A stretch of 64,000 nucleotides of DNA. It comes from Galbula dea (lineage: Eukaryota > Chordata > Aves > Piciformes > Galbulidae). Location of the stretch: contig VWZX01010610.1 in the NCBI GenBank assembly GCA_013399015.1, positions 62,001 through 126,000 on the forward strand, written 5' to 3'. A model generated the notes under the pieces. That model was not told the DNA's origin and did not search any database. It saw only the letters and a list, made by a program, of their open reading frames with translations. This document shows, piece by piece, positions 36,001-46,903 of the stretch. Position 1 is the first letter of the stretch. Each line of letters starts with the position of its first letter. Made by a program: the position numbers and the translations under genes.

Positions 36001-38540
36001 GATCCACTGCACCTTCAGATCTAACCTTTACATTCTCTACCTTCTCAATAACCACAAATTTTCAGCTGCCAAAAATTGGCAGGTTATTGCTGGGACTACA
36101 GTAACTGGAGATTCTGGCTTTCTCTTGCTGTCTATTGTAACCCTATCCCTAGTATTCCTGTTAAAACAACAAAAGGCACCCAAACATGCCCCTGATGAAG
36201 AATTTCTGCCAGGCCATGTTTGTCTTAAAAATTATTTTTCACTTTTTAAAAATGTTTTATTTTTACAATTTGATTTTCTGATTGTAAGCCTTAAATAAAA
36301 TGACAGTGTTATTTTTATAGCTGAAATTGCTATAGTCCTTTTAAAGACTCAGCTAAACATTATCTTGCAAATTCTTTTTTAAAATCTTTTAATCTTTTTT
36401 TTTTATTACTGATAAATTTTTTAGAAGTTATAGTAAAAAGCCACTTTTTTTAGTTAAAAAGAGAGCAACTCTGGCAAGAAAATAGTAAGATATAATGTAG
36501 TTAAAAATATAAATTGAAATCAGCTCTAACACTGAACATCAGTATTGTGGGGTATGAAACTGAAGTTTTCATCTTTTCAACTGCAGCAGTATTATCTTCG
36601 TGGCTTTTGAATCTAGCACTAAATTTAGCTAGTATCAAAGTACTTTACCTCACCCTCCCCTCCTCCCTATGACAAGTATCAGAGATTCATCATTTCTGCA
36701 TCCAAGATGAAAAGACTACAAGTTCTGCATTTCCATTACAGTTTCTTCATCTGCACTGATCTGTTAGTTTATCTTTACTTCTGAATTGTACCTACTATAT
36801 GATTTAGGGGGTTGATCTAATGAAGATTTCTTAGACTTTATATGTTGTCACCTTAAATATTTTCTGAAGGGTTGGGAGAAGGAGAGGGAATGAATTAAAT
36901 TTGGGTTTTTTTAAAGGAAGTAGACAAAATCCCACTTGAATGATAGTGTCTTTAAATCTCTTTTAGTAAATGTATATTTTTAATGTAGAATTAATTCCTT
37001 ACCAGATATTCCCATGCATGTGAAAGAGTGTTCAATATCCCCATGTATCATGTCAAACTCTTTTTTTATGAATACATCTCAAGTACCAGCATGGGAGAGG
37101 AAGGAGCTTGTTGTAAAATGAAAGTAACCAGTAATGAACCCTTGGGAATGACACAGATTTCATAAAAATGCAGGTCTAATAAATGATAGCTTCAAACTTT
37201 TATGCTAATATGATCATGTTCCCAGTGGCTTAGGGTAAGGGGAGATTTAGTTGATAGTTTTGTTGATGGTATTGGTGATACTTCTCATAGTAAAACATCT
37301 TGACCAGATCCTGAATTTTAGGAGGCAGAATAAGGTGACTTCTACCCTGGGTGGAAGTCTCCACAGAATGCAGTCATGAGGTGAATATGCAGTATGTATC
37401 TTCCTAACAGGCATAACGTTAGGGTATGTTCAGTATGAAAAGCAGAAAAAGTTCCTGTAAAGTAGGGTTTTCCTTCAAGTCAGTGCTTAGTAGCTCCCAG
37501 GAGTTTATGTCTGGGTCTACAAATGCATTTGGTTGCTGTGTATTATTTGTTACAGATCCTTGCAAGCTGAGCAAAATGCACACGCAACAGAAGTACAACT
37601 GCACAACAGAATCTCCTTAAATCCCTAATAATTGTTGTGCTAGTAAATTATGCAAATTGATTTCTGAACCCAAAATTATATACAAAAGAAAAATACTCGG
37701 ATTTTTTTTCATACTGACAGCAAATCCTATAATGCTTTCAGGTTTGAGCTTTTTTGTTTGTTTGTTTTCATATTATGGTTATAATCAAATATTTCTAGAC
37801 CCAAATCCTGACAAAAATCTAAGGCCAGAAAAGCAAGTGAAAATGCAATTACTGAGAGGTGTGATATGTATTTTTGTCTCCTGTAGTTCTCTGAGAGCTG
37901 GCTTCTGTTGCTATCTTTGTGTATTGGCATCCTAATAGTTCAAACAAATGAGCACTCACGCATAAACTCAGGAGATTTAAAAAAATATTATTGAAGGACT
38001 GTGGTGACTTTGGGATTGTGTGGAACTGCCCTCATCCCAAAATATTGGTAAAGTAAGATTGATTAGAATTTATATTTACTACTTTAATTCTATATTGATT
38101 GGCAAAATAGCATGTTAAAAATGACAATGATTGTTTATACGCATTTTCTGATTTTTTGAGGTGTCTTTTTTTTTTCCCTCTACAGTCAAGGTGATAGAAG
38201 CCATAATTTAAGAGATCTCTAACAGCAAGGAGAATGGTGTGGCAGAATATAAACTGGAGCTTTTTCTGGCAATCTGACTACATCAGGACAGGAAAAACCC
38301 TGCTCTATACGGATACCTCTTCACATCTACCCTGAATTTGGTACTTCAGGTTCTTTTGCATTTCAGTGGAATGTGAGCAGAAGTTCAGTACATCTCAGTT
38401 GATACTGGTATTCATGGGAAATAGGCATGAAATTAAATAAAAACTTGCCTCAAGATCTAAAAGTTATTACAGGATTGTATCCAGCTGATGGGTAGATGTA
38501 GGCAGGATACCTATATTGCTCATTGTTGCAGGCAGAAGTA
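33001..38540. other. Unassigned DNA
   Basis: No CR1 and no recognisable gene. An A/C tract lies at 34314-34355. Between about 35700 and 36300 the sequence is richer in C and holds a 123-codon plus-strand frame (35927-36298) with hydrophobic stretches. It has no family resemblance and no clear splice or promoter context. An old LTR is possible, since TGTAGCTGAACTTGACC starts at 35720, but termini and TATA box are not evident. Confidence 0.4.
34314..34355 (+). repeat. A/C-rich low-complexity tract
   Basis: Repeated CCAAA and CAACCAACC words, almost free of G and T, following a T-rich run at 34281-34301. Confidence 0.75.
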
Positions 38541-38621
38541 TCACAGAATCACAGAATATTAGGAGTCGGAAGGGACCTCGAAAGATCATCTAGTCCAATC
38601 CCCCTGCCACAGCAGGATTCC

Positions 38622-39204
38622 CTAGACCAGGTCACACAGAAGTGCGTCCAGACGGGTTTTGAATGTCTCCATAGAAGGAGACTCCACACCCTCTCTGGGC
38701 AGTCTGTTCCAGTGCTCTGGCAACTGAACTGGGAAAAAATTTCTATGTGTACTCACACGGAATCTCCTATGCTTCAGTTTACAGCCATTGCCTCTTGTCC
38801 TGTCACTGGGCTTCACTGAGAAGAGCCTGACCCCATCCTCCTGACACACACCCTTCACATATTTAAAAACATAGATGAGGTCACCTCTTAGCCTTCTCTT
38901 CTCCAAGCTAAAGAGCCCCAACTCCCTCAGCCTTTCCTCAGAAGGAAGATGTTCCTGCCCCTTCATCATCTTTGTGGCTCTGTGCTGGACTCTTTCAAGC
39001 AGTTCCCTATCCTTCTTTAACTGAGGGGCCCAGAACTGGACACAATATTCCAGATGTGGCCTCACCAGGGTAGAGTAAAGGGGAAGAAGTTCTCTCTCTT
39101 GACCTACTAACCACACGCCTTTTAATCCATCCCAGAATCCCTTTGGCCCTCCTGGCCACAAGAGCACACTGCTGCCTCATGGTCATCCTTCCATCCACTA
39201 GGAC
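38622..39204 (-). pseudogene. CR1 ORF2 C-terminal part, one frameshift
   Basis: From the gap edge the frame reads VLVDGRMTMRQQCALVARR, then AKGILGWIKRRVVSRSRER. Near 39095 it shifts, and the continuation is LLPLYSTLVRPHLEYCVQFW, APQLKKDRELLERVQ, FSLEKRRLRGDLIYVFKY, LFSVKPSDRTRGNGCKLK and a terminal DALLCDLV before TAG (38622-38624). Only one frame break is visible, consistent with a young copy. It is a retrotransposon fossil, not a host gene. Confidence 0.9.
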
Positions 39205-39359
39205 NNNNNNNNNNNNNNNNNNNNNNNNNNNNNNNNNNNNNNNNNNNNNNNNNNNNNNNNNNNNNNNNNNNNNNNNNNNNNNNNNNNNNNNNNNNNNNNN
39301 NNNNNNNNNNNNNNNNNNNNNNNNNNNNNNNNNNNNNNNNNNNNNNNNNNNNNNNNNNN
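39205..39359. other. Assembly gap (155 N)
   Basis: A run of undetermined bases inside the CR1 copy. Flanking CR1 sequence on both sides is collinear in orientation, so the gap lies within one element. Its length does not match the amount of missing ORF2. Confidence 0.99.
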
Positions 39360-39795
39360 AAAGGCTATCAGTTTGTTCAAACATGACTTCCCCTTGGTAA
39401 ACCCATGCTTACTGCTCCCAATGACCCCCTTATCCTTCATATGCCTAGAGACAGGGTCAAGGATAAAGTATTCCATCACCTTTCCAGGGATGGAGGTGAG
39501 GCTGGCCACTCTATAGTTACCCGGCTCCTCCCTCTTGCCCTTTTTGAAGACTGAAGTGACATTCACCTTCCTCCAATCCCCAGGCACCTCTCCTGTTCCC
39601 CAGGACTTATTAAAGATGATGGAGAGGGGCCTGGCAATGACTTCCGCCAGCTCCCTCAGCACCCATGTGTGCATCCCATCAGGGCTCATGGATTTATGGA
39701 TGTCCAGATGGCTTAGCTGTTCCCTAACCCAGTCCTCCTCAACTAAGGAAAACTCCTCCAGTATCCTAACATTATGTGGGGGCTCAGGGGTCTAT
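39360..39795 (-). pseudogene. CR1 reverse transcriptase, N-terminal fragment
   Basis: The open minus-strand frame carries the start of the CR1 reverse transcriptase domain: EEDWVREQLSHLDIHKS, MSPDGMHTWVLRELAEVIA, RPLSIIFNKSWGTGEVPGDW, VTSVFKKGKREEPGNYR and HGFTKGKSCLNKLIAF. PDG, GDWR, FKKG and HGF.KG.SC are conserved landmarks of the fingers and early palm of this enzyme family. The catalytic A and C motifs would fall in the gap. The ORF2 endonuclease lies upstream in full elements and is missing here by 5' truncation. Confidence 0.9.
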
Positions 39796-39800
39796 CTCAG

Positions 39801-40539
39801 CTTGGGAGTTTTACTTAATTATTCTAATTATTGCTAATTAACACAAGATTTCCATCACTGATTCAGATTATGAGAGGGCTCATTTTCATTCAAGCACCTC
39901 TCCTCCCTCACGTGGAGGTGGAAGGTCTTGCCTTCCTTGTCTACTCAGTGCCTCCAACCCCCCTTGGTGAGGCAGTGTAGAATGTTGGGGACCTTAAGTA
40001 ACACTTTCTCTCTTTTGGTCGTCTGTCCTTACTGGATTTCCTCTGCCCCACTGTGTGTCACCATGGCTGCAGCCCATTGCTCCATGTGTTCCTGCCCCAG
40101 TGGGGGTTGCCCATGTCTATGGTCCCTCAGAGGTGGAAAAATTTTTGTATTTGATATCTAATATATGACAGCATTGTTTCACTTTTTTATTCTCCGTTGA
40201 TGATTATTTTTTAATAAAATCTTAAAATTTAAAACAAAGAAACAAAAAAAAGAGCTCCCCTGCACTGCTGAGGCAATGATCTAAGTTGAATTTACAGTGT
40301 TTGCTCTGTTTTTGGTAGCCAGTATCTTTCCAAAAATTTTTTCTCCTGAATGCTTGCTTTTCTGCCTAGCTATGTTAAGGACACACATGTAATATTCCCC
40401 AGAGAGGTAACATTTGTACTGAAGGAGTACAAGTGAATTGCTAATTCTTCTGTTCTGTCTCCAACAGAAGTTCAGTTGCTGAAAAGTTGTTTCTTCAGGT
40501 ACAGGCAGCAAAGAACAAAATTATTACCTGTTGCTGGAA
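39801..40539 (+). other. GC-richer segment ending in AATAAA and A-rich tail
   Basis: Between the two CR1 copies, 39880-40140 is unusually GC-rich for this window. AT-rich sequence follows, then AATAAA (40213-40218), and about 15 bp later an A-rich run with few interruptions (about 40229-40251). That order resembles the 3' end of a retrotransposed transcript or an LTR end. No coding match or target-site duplication was recognised, so it stays unclassified. Confidence 0.3.
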
Positions 40540-40805
40540 GAATGACTGAATATTTTGGGTTGGATGAGATCTTTAAAGATCATCCAGCCCAGTCCCTCTG
40601 CAGCGGGCAGGACATCTCTAACTAGATCAGGTTGCTCAGAACCCTGTCCAACCTGACCTTGAATGTTTCCAGGGATGGGGCATCTACCACCTCTCTGGGC
40701 AACCTGCGCCAGTGTTTCACCACCCTCAGTGTAAAAAATGTCTTCCTTAGATCTACTTCAAATCTCTTCTCTCTTAGTTTATAACCATTATGCCTTGTCC
40801 TGTCA
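40540..40805 (-). mobile_element. Older CR1, 3' half, split by a nested CR1
   Basis: The plus strand shows GAATATTTTGGGTTGGATGA, the CCAGGGATGGGGCATCTACC block and CATTATGCCTTGTCCTGTCA, where it stops at 40805. The matching copy at 24133-24680 continues directly from CCTTGTCTTGTC into a TATAGGCCCTGCTAAAAAG block. Here that continuation appears only after 41181. This and 41182-41488 are two halves of one element. Confidence 0.92.
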
Positions 40806-40809
40806 TAGT

Positions 40810-40845
40810 ATCATAGTATTGTCTATATGTTGACAATACTATGAT
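40810..40845. repeat. Perfect 14-bp inverted repeat, 8-nt loop
   Basis: The arm ATCATAGTATTGTC (40810-40823) and its exact reverse complement GACAATACTATGAT (40832-40845) flank the loop TATATGTT. It lies at the extreme 3' end of the inserted CR1. Other CR1 3' ends in the window have direct octamers and no such palindrome. Confidence 0.95.
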
Positions 40846-40944
40846 CCAATAGGGTCATCGAGTCCAGCTCTTAAACCCATGGAGAACACCCCAAGAATCA
40901 CACCGTGTGCCTGAGAGTGTTATCTAGATGCTTCTTGAACTCCA

Positions 40945-41181
40945 TCAGGCGTGGTGCTGAGACAGCTGAGATCTGTTCCAGATCTTGAGGCTAAAGAAAC
41001 AAAGTGACCTCAGCTGCTCCTCATGAGGTTTCCCTTCAAGTCCCTTCACCAGCTTCATAGCCCTTCTCTGGACACTCTCCAATAGCTTAATATACTTTCT
41101 AAATTGTGAAGCCCACAACTCCACACAGTATTCAAGGTGCAGCCGCACCAGTGCAGAGTAGAGCAGGACAATCACCTCTCT
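40945..41181 (-). pseudogene. CR1 ORF2 tail of the nested copy
   Basis: The minus-strand frame includes VIVLLYSALVRLHLEYCVEL, WASQFRKYIKLLE, QRRAMKLVKGLE and KPHEEQLRSL, the ORF2 tail seen in other copies. An open frame runs on across the junction into the older element upstream (to 41343). It is therefore a chimaera of two insertions, not one gene. Confidence 0.82.
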
Positions 41182-41488
41182 ACAGGCCCTACTAAAAAGA
41201 CTGTTGCCATCTTTCTTATAGGGTCCCCTTGGGTACTGGAAGGCTGCAAAAAGGTTTCCCCAGAGCCTTCTCTTCTCCAGGCTGAACAACCCCAACTCTC
41301 CCAGCCTTTCTTCATAAAAAAGGTGTTCCATCCCTCTGGCCATTTTTGTGGTCTCCTCTGCACTTTCTCCAAGAGGTTCATGTCCTTCTCGTGTTGTGGA
41401 CTTCAGAACTGGACACAGTACTCCTGGTGGGGGTCTTGCCAGAGCAGAGGGGGAGAATACATCTCCCTTGACCTGCTAGACACAGAGG
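41182..41488 (-). mobile_element. Older CR1, 5' half, split by a nested CR1
   Basis: Continues the element of 40540-40805 with AGGCCCTACTAAAAAGACTG, a CTTCTCCAGGCTGAACAACC block and ACTCCTGGTGGGGGTCTTGC, fading near 41488. Encoded pieces on the minus strand include MEHLFYEERLGELGLFSLEK and RRLWGNLFAAFQYPRG. Order and orientation fit a single original insertion. Confidence 0.9.
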
Positions 41489-43689
41489 GAGATTGAATAG
41501 AAACAACATATGGTGAAATCAACACCTTTACCCGGGAAGGTCAGTGACAAACATGATACTCTGCAGAAACCTTAACATTTCTATATAATTTTTAATTCTA
41601 TAACTCTGATTGAATGAATGGGGGGGGGGGACACACAACAAAAATGAGGGAGTGATGGAAAAAACCACCAAGCTAATCAAATCATATTTCATTCTGTAAA
41701 GGTGATGTTGATCAGCTGCAAGGCTAGCAGCTAATTATATTTGTATTATAAATGTGTCACTGTAGCTCTCTAAATACAAGGTGATAACAGGTGATAATGA
41801 CAGGAACCTTTGTTGGTTTTGCTACAAAGCTCATTAGCATTACTAAAAGACTTTCTACTGACTGATGGGAACTTGTTTATTGTTTAGTGGGTGCTAAAGT
41901 ATTTTTAACTCTGGAGAATGAATAACATTTTGTCTTAGCATGTTGCAAAAAGATGAATCTTTTGTATGCAAGTTTTAAACAAGTTTTCTCAAAGGCACGT
42001 GGGAGGAAACAATAGAAAACCCTGAGCCCAGTGTCAGGGCATAGTTGTGTGGTGAGCTGGTTTTCATCTGTGAAATCTTCCTCATTTTCCAGAGGCTTGT
42101 TCCCTTGCTGGAGTTTGTTGTCTGTTCAGCTGTGCAGGTGCAGCTGTGTGTAGACTCGACCTATAACAGGACCACTGATACAATCCTGGGTTAAAGAAAG
42201 CTTATCACCTTTTGCTGGGGCAAACCTGTGTGTTACATCCTGAGTTTATTCTACAATCTGTAGGTATCTAATTTATGCTGCATAATTGTAATTTATTATG
42301 ATTGTTATATTTAATTTTTTGCAGCTTAAGTGAAAACCTATCCCTCTCTTCTCAGTGACAATTTCATCTCAGATGCACATCTTTGCAATAATAGAAAAGT
42401 TTGGCTGGATATCGTTGTATGGAAATTTTTTTAAAAGAAATACTTTTGTACTTGTTTCAAAACAATAAAGCTGACCCCATTCCTTTAGTGCTGGAAATGC
42501 AAATATTGTGTCTTTGGGGTGGAGACATTAGTGGGGAAGATGATTTAGAAATATTCACTGTATTGTCACACTTCAATATGGATGTTGCAAAGTATGTCTT
42601 CCTGACCCTTCTTGTTGGCAGAGAACCCTGAGTGGAGTGGGCCAAAGCAGGATGACTGTTTTTGTGCTATGGATAATAATTTGATATATAAAGGAAACTA
42701 CACTGAAATATTCCCAGATTTTTTCCTGCAAAATGAAGTTCACTTGCTAGGCTCAGTCTTTGGAGCAGGGAGAATAGCGTTAGTATCACAAAACTTCTGA
42801 ACACCTTCTTGGTAGCAAAATAAAACAAGGCTACTAATAATTTCTTCTGCCCCGGTGGGAGTGAAAATGATAAAGCGCATGTGAAAAAGAGCCACACAAC
42901 AACAGTTGCCCTCTATCCAATATAAGATATTTTCCTGCACTTGTGGTACAAGAAGTATGTGTAAAAATTAAAGTGCGGAAACATTATAATCCATTGTACA
43001 TTGTACCTTCTTAACATCTTGCTTAACATACACAGGACTATGTTATTATAGCGAGTGCAGCAGTACAGTTTATTGTGCTACAAAGAAAACCCCAAAACCT
43101 TTATGAGGCAAGATTTTTATGTCTTCCCTAGAAAAGCAGATTTGTGGTAGAATACTTGAGATAAAATATTAGTATAATACTTATTCTGTGGAAAAAAGTA
43201 TCAGAGCTTCAGTGTAATCTATATATGCCTGAGATTGGCTTTATATTAGCTTAACTTAGAGAGCACCCGAAATCAAGCTTCAGCTCAGCACTGTTCGTGA
43301 AGCTTGTTTGCGAACTAGATAGAACCCGACATACTCAGCATGTGCTGAAGTAGATCCATGCTGCTGTGCCTGAGCTCCTCCACACCTGTAGTCTCCTCGT
43401 GGTGTGGGCTCTGGAGATCAGATAAGACATTTTTTAATTAATACTTCTTCCCTGTTAGGATTCTGACTTGTTGTATTTTTATTTTCAGTTGCCAGAAACT
43501 GCATTAGAGCATCTGGTTCAACTGCCTAAGCAACATTGGTATAAATACAGGTCGTTTTCAGTAGGCTGCTGTATTTTTCAACTTTAATGAAGAGTGGAAA
43601 AAGTATGGGCACAATGTACCAGCTTCTGAGATTCATTCTACATGGGGGTCAACATATAAATTATAAGAACAAAAAAAATTAGCCATGGT
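41489..43689. other. Unassigned AT-rich DNA
   Basis: Contains an 11-G homopolymer at 41620-41630 followed by ACACACAAC, but no recognised gene or transposon. A 62-nt segment at 43489-43550 has a good acceptor and one open frame (LPETALEHLVQLPKQHWYKY) but a poor donor (GTCGTT). It was not called. Confidence 0.45.
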
Positions 43690-45577
43690 CAAGTTAGAAA
43701 ACTCATGAACATGTCCCTCTGGAAATTTCAACCAGAGTTGAAGCTGGCCAGTACAGTGGGAGACAGTAAAAAGAACTTCTTAAAGTATGTTAATAGTAAG
43801 AGGAAGACCAGGAATAACATTGGCTTGCTAACTGGGGATGGTCACCTCACAAGCAGAGACATTAAGAAAGCAGAGACATTTAATGCTTTCTGTGCCTCTG
43901 TCTTTAACACAGAGGATGGGATCTGGAGCACTCACTGCCATAAACCAATGACCAATGGCAGGGAATGTGTTAATGCTCTAGTTGACCCTGAACTAGTGAA
44001 AGACTTGCTTCTCCAACTAGACCCCTATAAGTTTATGGGGCCGGATGGGATCCACCCAAGGGTACTTAAAGAGCTGGCAGATGTCATAGCGAGTCCTCTC
44101 TTGATGATTTTTCAATGCTCTTGAGAATCTGGGAAGGTCCCAACTGACTGGAAATGGGCAAATGTTGTTCCTGTTTTCAAGAAGGGCAACAGAAATTACC
44201 CTTATAACTGCAGGCCTGTCAGTCTCACTTCTGTGCCTGATAAAATTATGGTGAAGATTATTCTGGGAGTTATGGATAAGCATGGCAGACAATGCAATCA
44301 TTGGTCATAGCCAGCATGGGTTTATGAAAGGGAAGTCATGCTTAACAAACTCTATTTCCTTTTATAACAAGATTACTATCTAGTTGACCAAGGGATACTA
44401 GTTGATGTAATCTTTTTGGACTTAAGTAAGGCTTTTGATACTGTCTCACACAACACGATACTGTCTCCCACAGCATCTTATTGGACAAAATGTCATGTAT
44501 ACAGCTCGCTAAGAACATCACGAGGTGGGTACACAAGTGGCTGAGGGTTTGAGCTCAAAGAGTTATAATAAATGGAGCTACATCAGGCTGGCAACAGGTG
44601 ATGAGAGGGGTCCCACAGGGATCCATCTTAAGGCCAGTACTCTAACATCTTTATAAATGACTTAGATGTTGGTCTTGAAGGCCTAGTATAAGTTTGCAGA
44701 TGATACTAAGCTGGGAGGTGCTGTTGACTCCAGTGAAGGCAGAGAGCCACTGCAGAGAGATCTAGATTTATTAGAGGACTGGGAGGTCACAAATCATATG
44801 AAGTTTAACAGAGGCAAGTTCCAGGTTCTGCACTTGGGAAGGGTCAACCTGAAGACAACCTATAGACTGGGGAATGAGAGGCTGGAAGGCAGCACTGTGG
44901 AAAGGGATCAGGGAGTTTTGATTGATGATAAGTTGAATATGAGTTGACAGTATGGACTAGCAGTCTAAAGGGCCAACAGGGTTCTGAGTGCATCAAACAC
45001 TCCATTGTTAGCTGATCGAGAGAGGTGCTAGTCCCAATTTACTTGGCTCTGGTGCAGCCTCACCCAGAGTATTGTGTGCAGTTCTGGGCCCCACAATACA
45101 AGAGGGACATGAAGTTGTTGGAGAGCATCCAGAGGAGGGCCACAAAGATGGTGAAGGGTATAGAGGGAAAGTCTTATGAGGAAAGGCTGAAATCACTTGG
45201 TCTGTTTAGCCTGGAAAAGAGGAGACTGAGGGGAGACCTCATGGCAGTTTATAACTTCCTCACTAGAGAAGGAGGGGCGGGTGCTGACCCCTCTTTGGTG
45301 ACCAGCAACAGAACCCAGGGGAACAGCATGCAGATGTGCCAAGGGAAATTCAGGTTGAATGTTAGGAAGAGGCTCTTTACCCAGAGAGTGGTGGAGCATT
45401 GGAACAGGCTTCCCAAGGAGGCTGTCATGGCCTCAACTCTCATGGAGTTTAAGAAGCACTTGGACAATGCTCTTGGGCACATAGTGTGACTTTGGGGTGG
45501 TACTGTGCCTAAGTAGGAGTTGGACTCGATGATCCTTGTGTGTCCCTTCCAACTCGGGATACTCTCTGATTCTGTGT
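43690..45577 (+). mobile_element. Longest CR1 copy in the window
   Basis: About 1.9 kb in plus orientation. It starts upstream of the reverse transcriptase, crosses the whole reverse transcriptase region and ORF2 tail, and ends CTCTGATTCTGTG near 45576. It lacks the 5' UTR, ORF1 and endonuclease, so it is 5'-truncated. Frameshifts and stops are scattered through it. Its relatives here are the copies at 5541 and 40806. Confidence 0.95.
43705..45489 (+). pseudogene. CR1 ORF2 remnant with reverse transcriptase motifs
   Basis: In order along the element: an open segment 43705-44124 with GDSKKNFLKYVNSKRKTRNN, AFCASVFNTEDG, YKFMGPDGIHPRVLKELADV and a premature stop; then, across several frames, DWKWANVVPVFKKGN, RPVSLTSVPDK and HGFMKGKSC; motif A DLSKAFDTV (44419-44445); and motif C FADDTK (44693-44710), both with catalytic aspartates preserved. 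Last comes an open tail, 45025-45489, with YCVQFWAPQYKRDMKLLE, FSLEKRRLRGDL, EHWNRLPKEAV and a terminal FKKHLDNALGHIV. At least three frame disruptions separate these parts, so no functional enzyme can be made. Confidence 0.92.
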
Positions 45578-46553
45578 ACTTCTGAATGCCAGGAAGGACA
45601 TGCTCTCTCCCTGTTCAAATGCATGCTTACATATCAGCAACATGGTAATAGCTTGATTTAGCAAAACATTGCTTTTTCTGAGCTGTTGACTTAATAGCAC
45701 TGCCTAATTAATAAGTTCATCTTATCTTCCCACAGCCACTCTGCATTCCTGTGAATGATTGCATCTTCACTGATTGTCTTCTCTCTGGATCTCACATTTT
45801 AACCTTTACATCTAGCGCTCTTTATTTTTTAGTTTAGAGATTAGCTTGGAAAATGTGTTTTACTATGTCAAAACAATTTCAGTAAAGGTGAAGATTATTG
45901 TCGTTTTCATTAAGTTAGTGGTAATCATTCCTAGTTTTAATTAGTTCAGGGTATGAGAAATGCAAGGAGAAGGAAGACAGAGCTATTTACAAGGAAATGT
46001 TTAGGCTATCAATAGCTTTTAACCAAATGTACCTTGCAAAACATCTGTGCTTGCTGAGGTCAATTCAAAGCCATGAATTAACATCAGATAATGACAAAAT
46101 GTCCCACTGCTTTTGACATTAAGGAAAAACTTTTCAGATATTGAAATAAAACCAGAACACTTGACTGTATTTTAAAAGTAATTAGCATCACAGTTTCAGA
46201 TTTACATTTTTATATACATGGCTTCCACTTTTGAACAGAAATCTGATTAAACTAGGGGTTTTTTTTTAATATTTAGTTGATCTTTTCTCTTATAGGTTGT
46301 TGTTCATAAAGTATAAGAGATTGCTGGGTTTTAAATCTGTTTTTTATTTAACATGTGTTGGATTTTTCTAAAGCATACAATCAAAACTATTTTCATTACT
46401 TTTTTTTTCTATGATTTTACCACAACTGAAGAACATATAATTGTAGAGTAGGGTGGGAAGAATCCCAGCGTATAGCACATAAAGTTTTCAGGAGATACCT
46501 TAAGCAAAGTTAGGAAAGATTTTATGTATTTGCAGAAATGTCTTAGAATATGC

Positions 46554-46571
46554 ATATATATATATATATAT
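46554..46571 (+). repeat. (AT)9 microsatellite
   Basis: Eighteen bases of uninterrupted AT repeat, followed by TGTACACATG. Confidence 0.95.
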
Positions 46572-46903
46572 GTACACATGCATCCTTTCATGAATGAGCC
46601 TGTAACAGATATGAGAGTGCACAGATTTTAAGGCAGGTCATTATGAGTGGTAACAACTTTGAGAAGTTCATACTTCGATTAAGGCCTAAATGATTTTCTT
46701 GATATAGAATAAAGTACTGTGATAATAATACAGAGTTGTTCATATCAGTTTACCTATTACTTATGCCACATTCATAGGTAGTAGGGTCTTAGATTCCATT
46801 TGAAATAGCATGTAAAATGATTAATTTATGAACAAAATTTTTTCATCTCAAAATCACATAAATGTAGCATTGAAATAAGTTGAAGAAGGATTTTTTTCAA
46901 TAG

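Larger units (their letters stand above)
38541..39800 (-). mobile_element. Long CR1 copy interrupted by assembly gap
   Basis: About 1.26 kb in minus orientation. The 3' end is at 38541 (TCACAGAATCACAGAATATT on the plus strand). It runs through the ORF2 C-terminus, an assembly gap, and the fingers part of the reverse transcriptase, fading near 39800. Compared with the copy at 43690, about 550 bp of ORF2 should lie where only 155 undetermined bases are shown. This element shares its 3' UTR almost exactly with the fragment at 30467 and is among the youngest in the window. Confidence 0.94.
40806..41181 (-). mobile_element. CR1 inserted inside another CR1
   Basis: A CR1 3' fragment of about 376 bp in minus orientation. 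On the plus strand it starts with TAGTATCATAGTATTGTC, a variant octamer end that includes a perfect hairpin. It then passes CATCGAGTCCAGCTCTTAAA and ends in ORF2 tail sequence (CAGTGCAGAGTAGAGCAGGA). Its subfamily matches the copies at 5541 and 43690. It interrupts the older element between CTGTCA and CTACAGGCCC, so it is the later arrival. No long target-site duplication is seen, which is usual for CR1. Confidence 0.92.

Noticed and set aside
35927..36298. 123-codon plus-strand open frame with hydrophobic stretches
   Set aside because: No recognised domain, no promoter or splice context. Possibly part of a decayed LTR or chance.
37003..37060. Minus-strand donor-like site ATCTG/GTAAGG
   Set aside because: No purine-to-pyrimidine acceptor signature at a plausible distance on the minus strand.
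40945..41343. 132-codon minus-strand open frame that looks like one protein
   Set aside because: It crosses the junction between two CR1 insertions and is a chimaera.
43489..43550. 62-nt candidate exon encoding LPETALEHLVQLPKQHWYKY
   Set aside because: The acceptor is good but the donor GTCGTT is poor, and the peptide matches no family I know.
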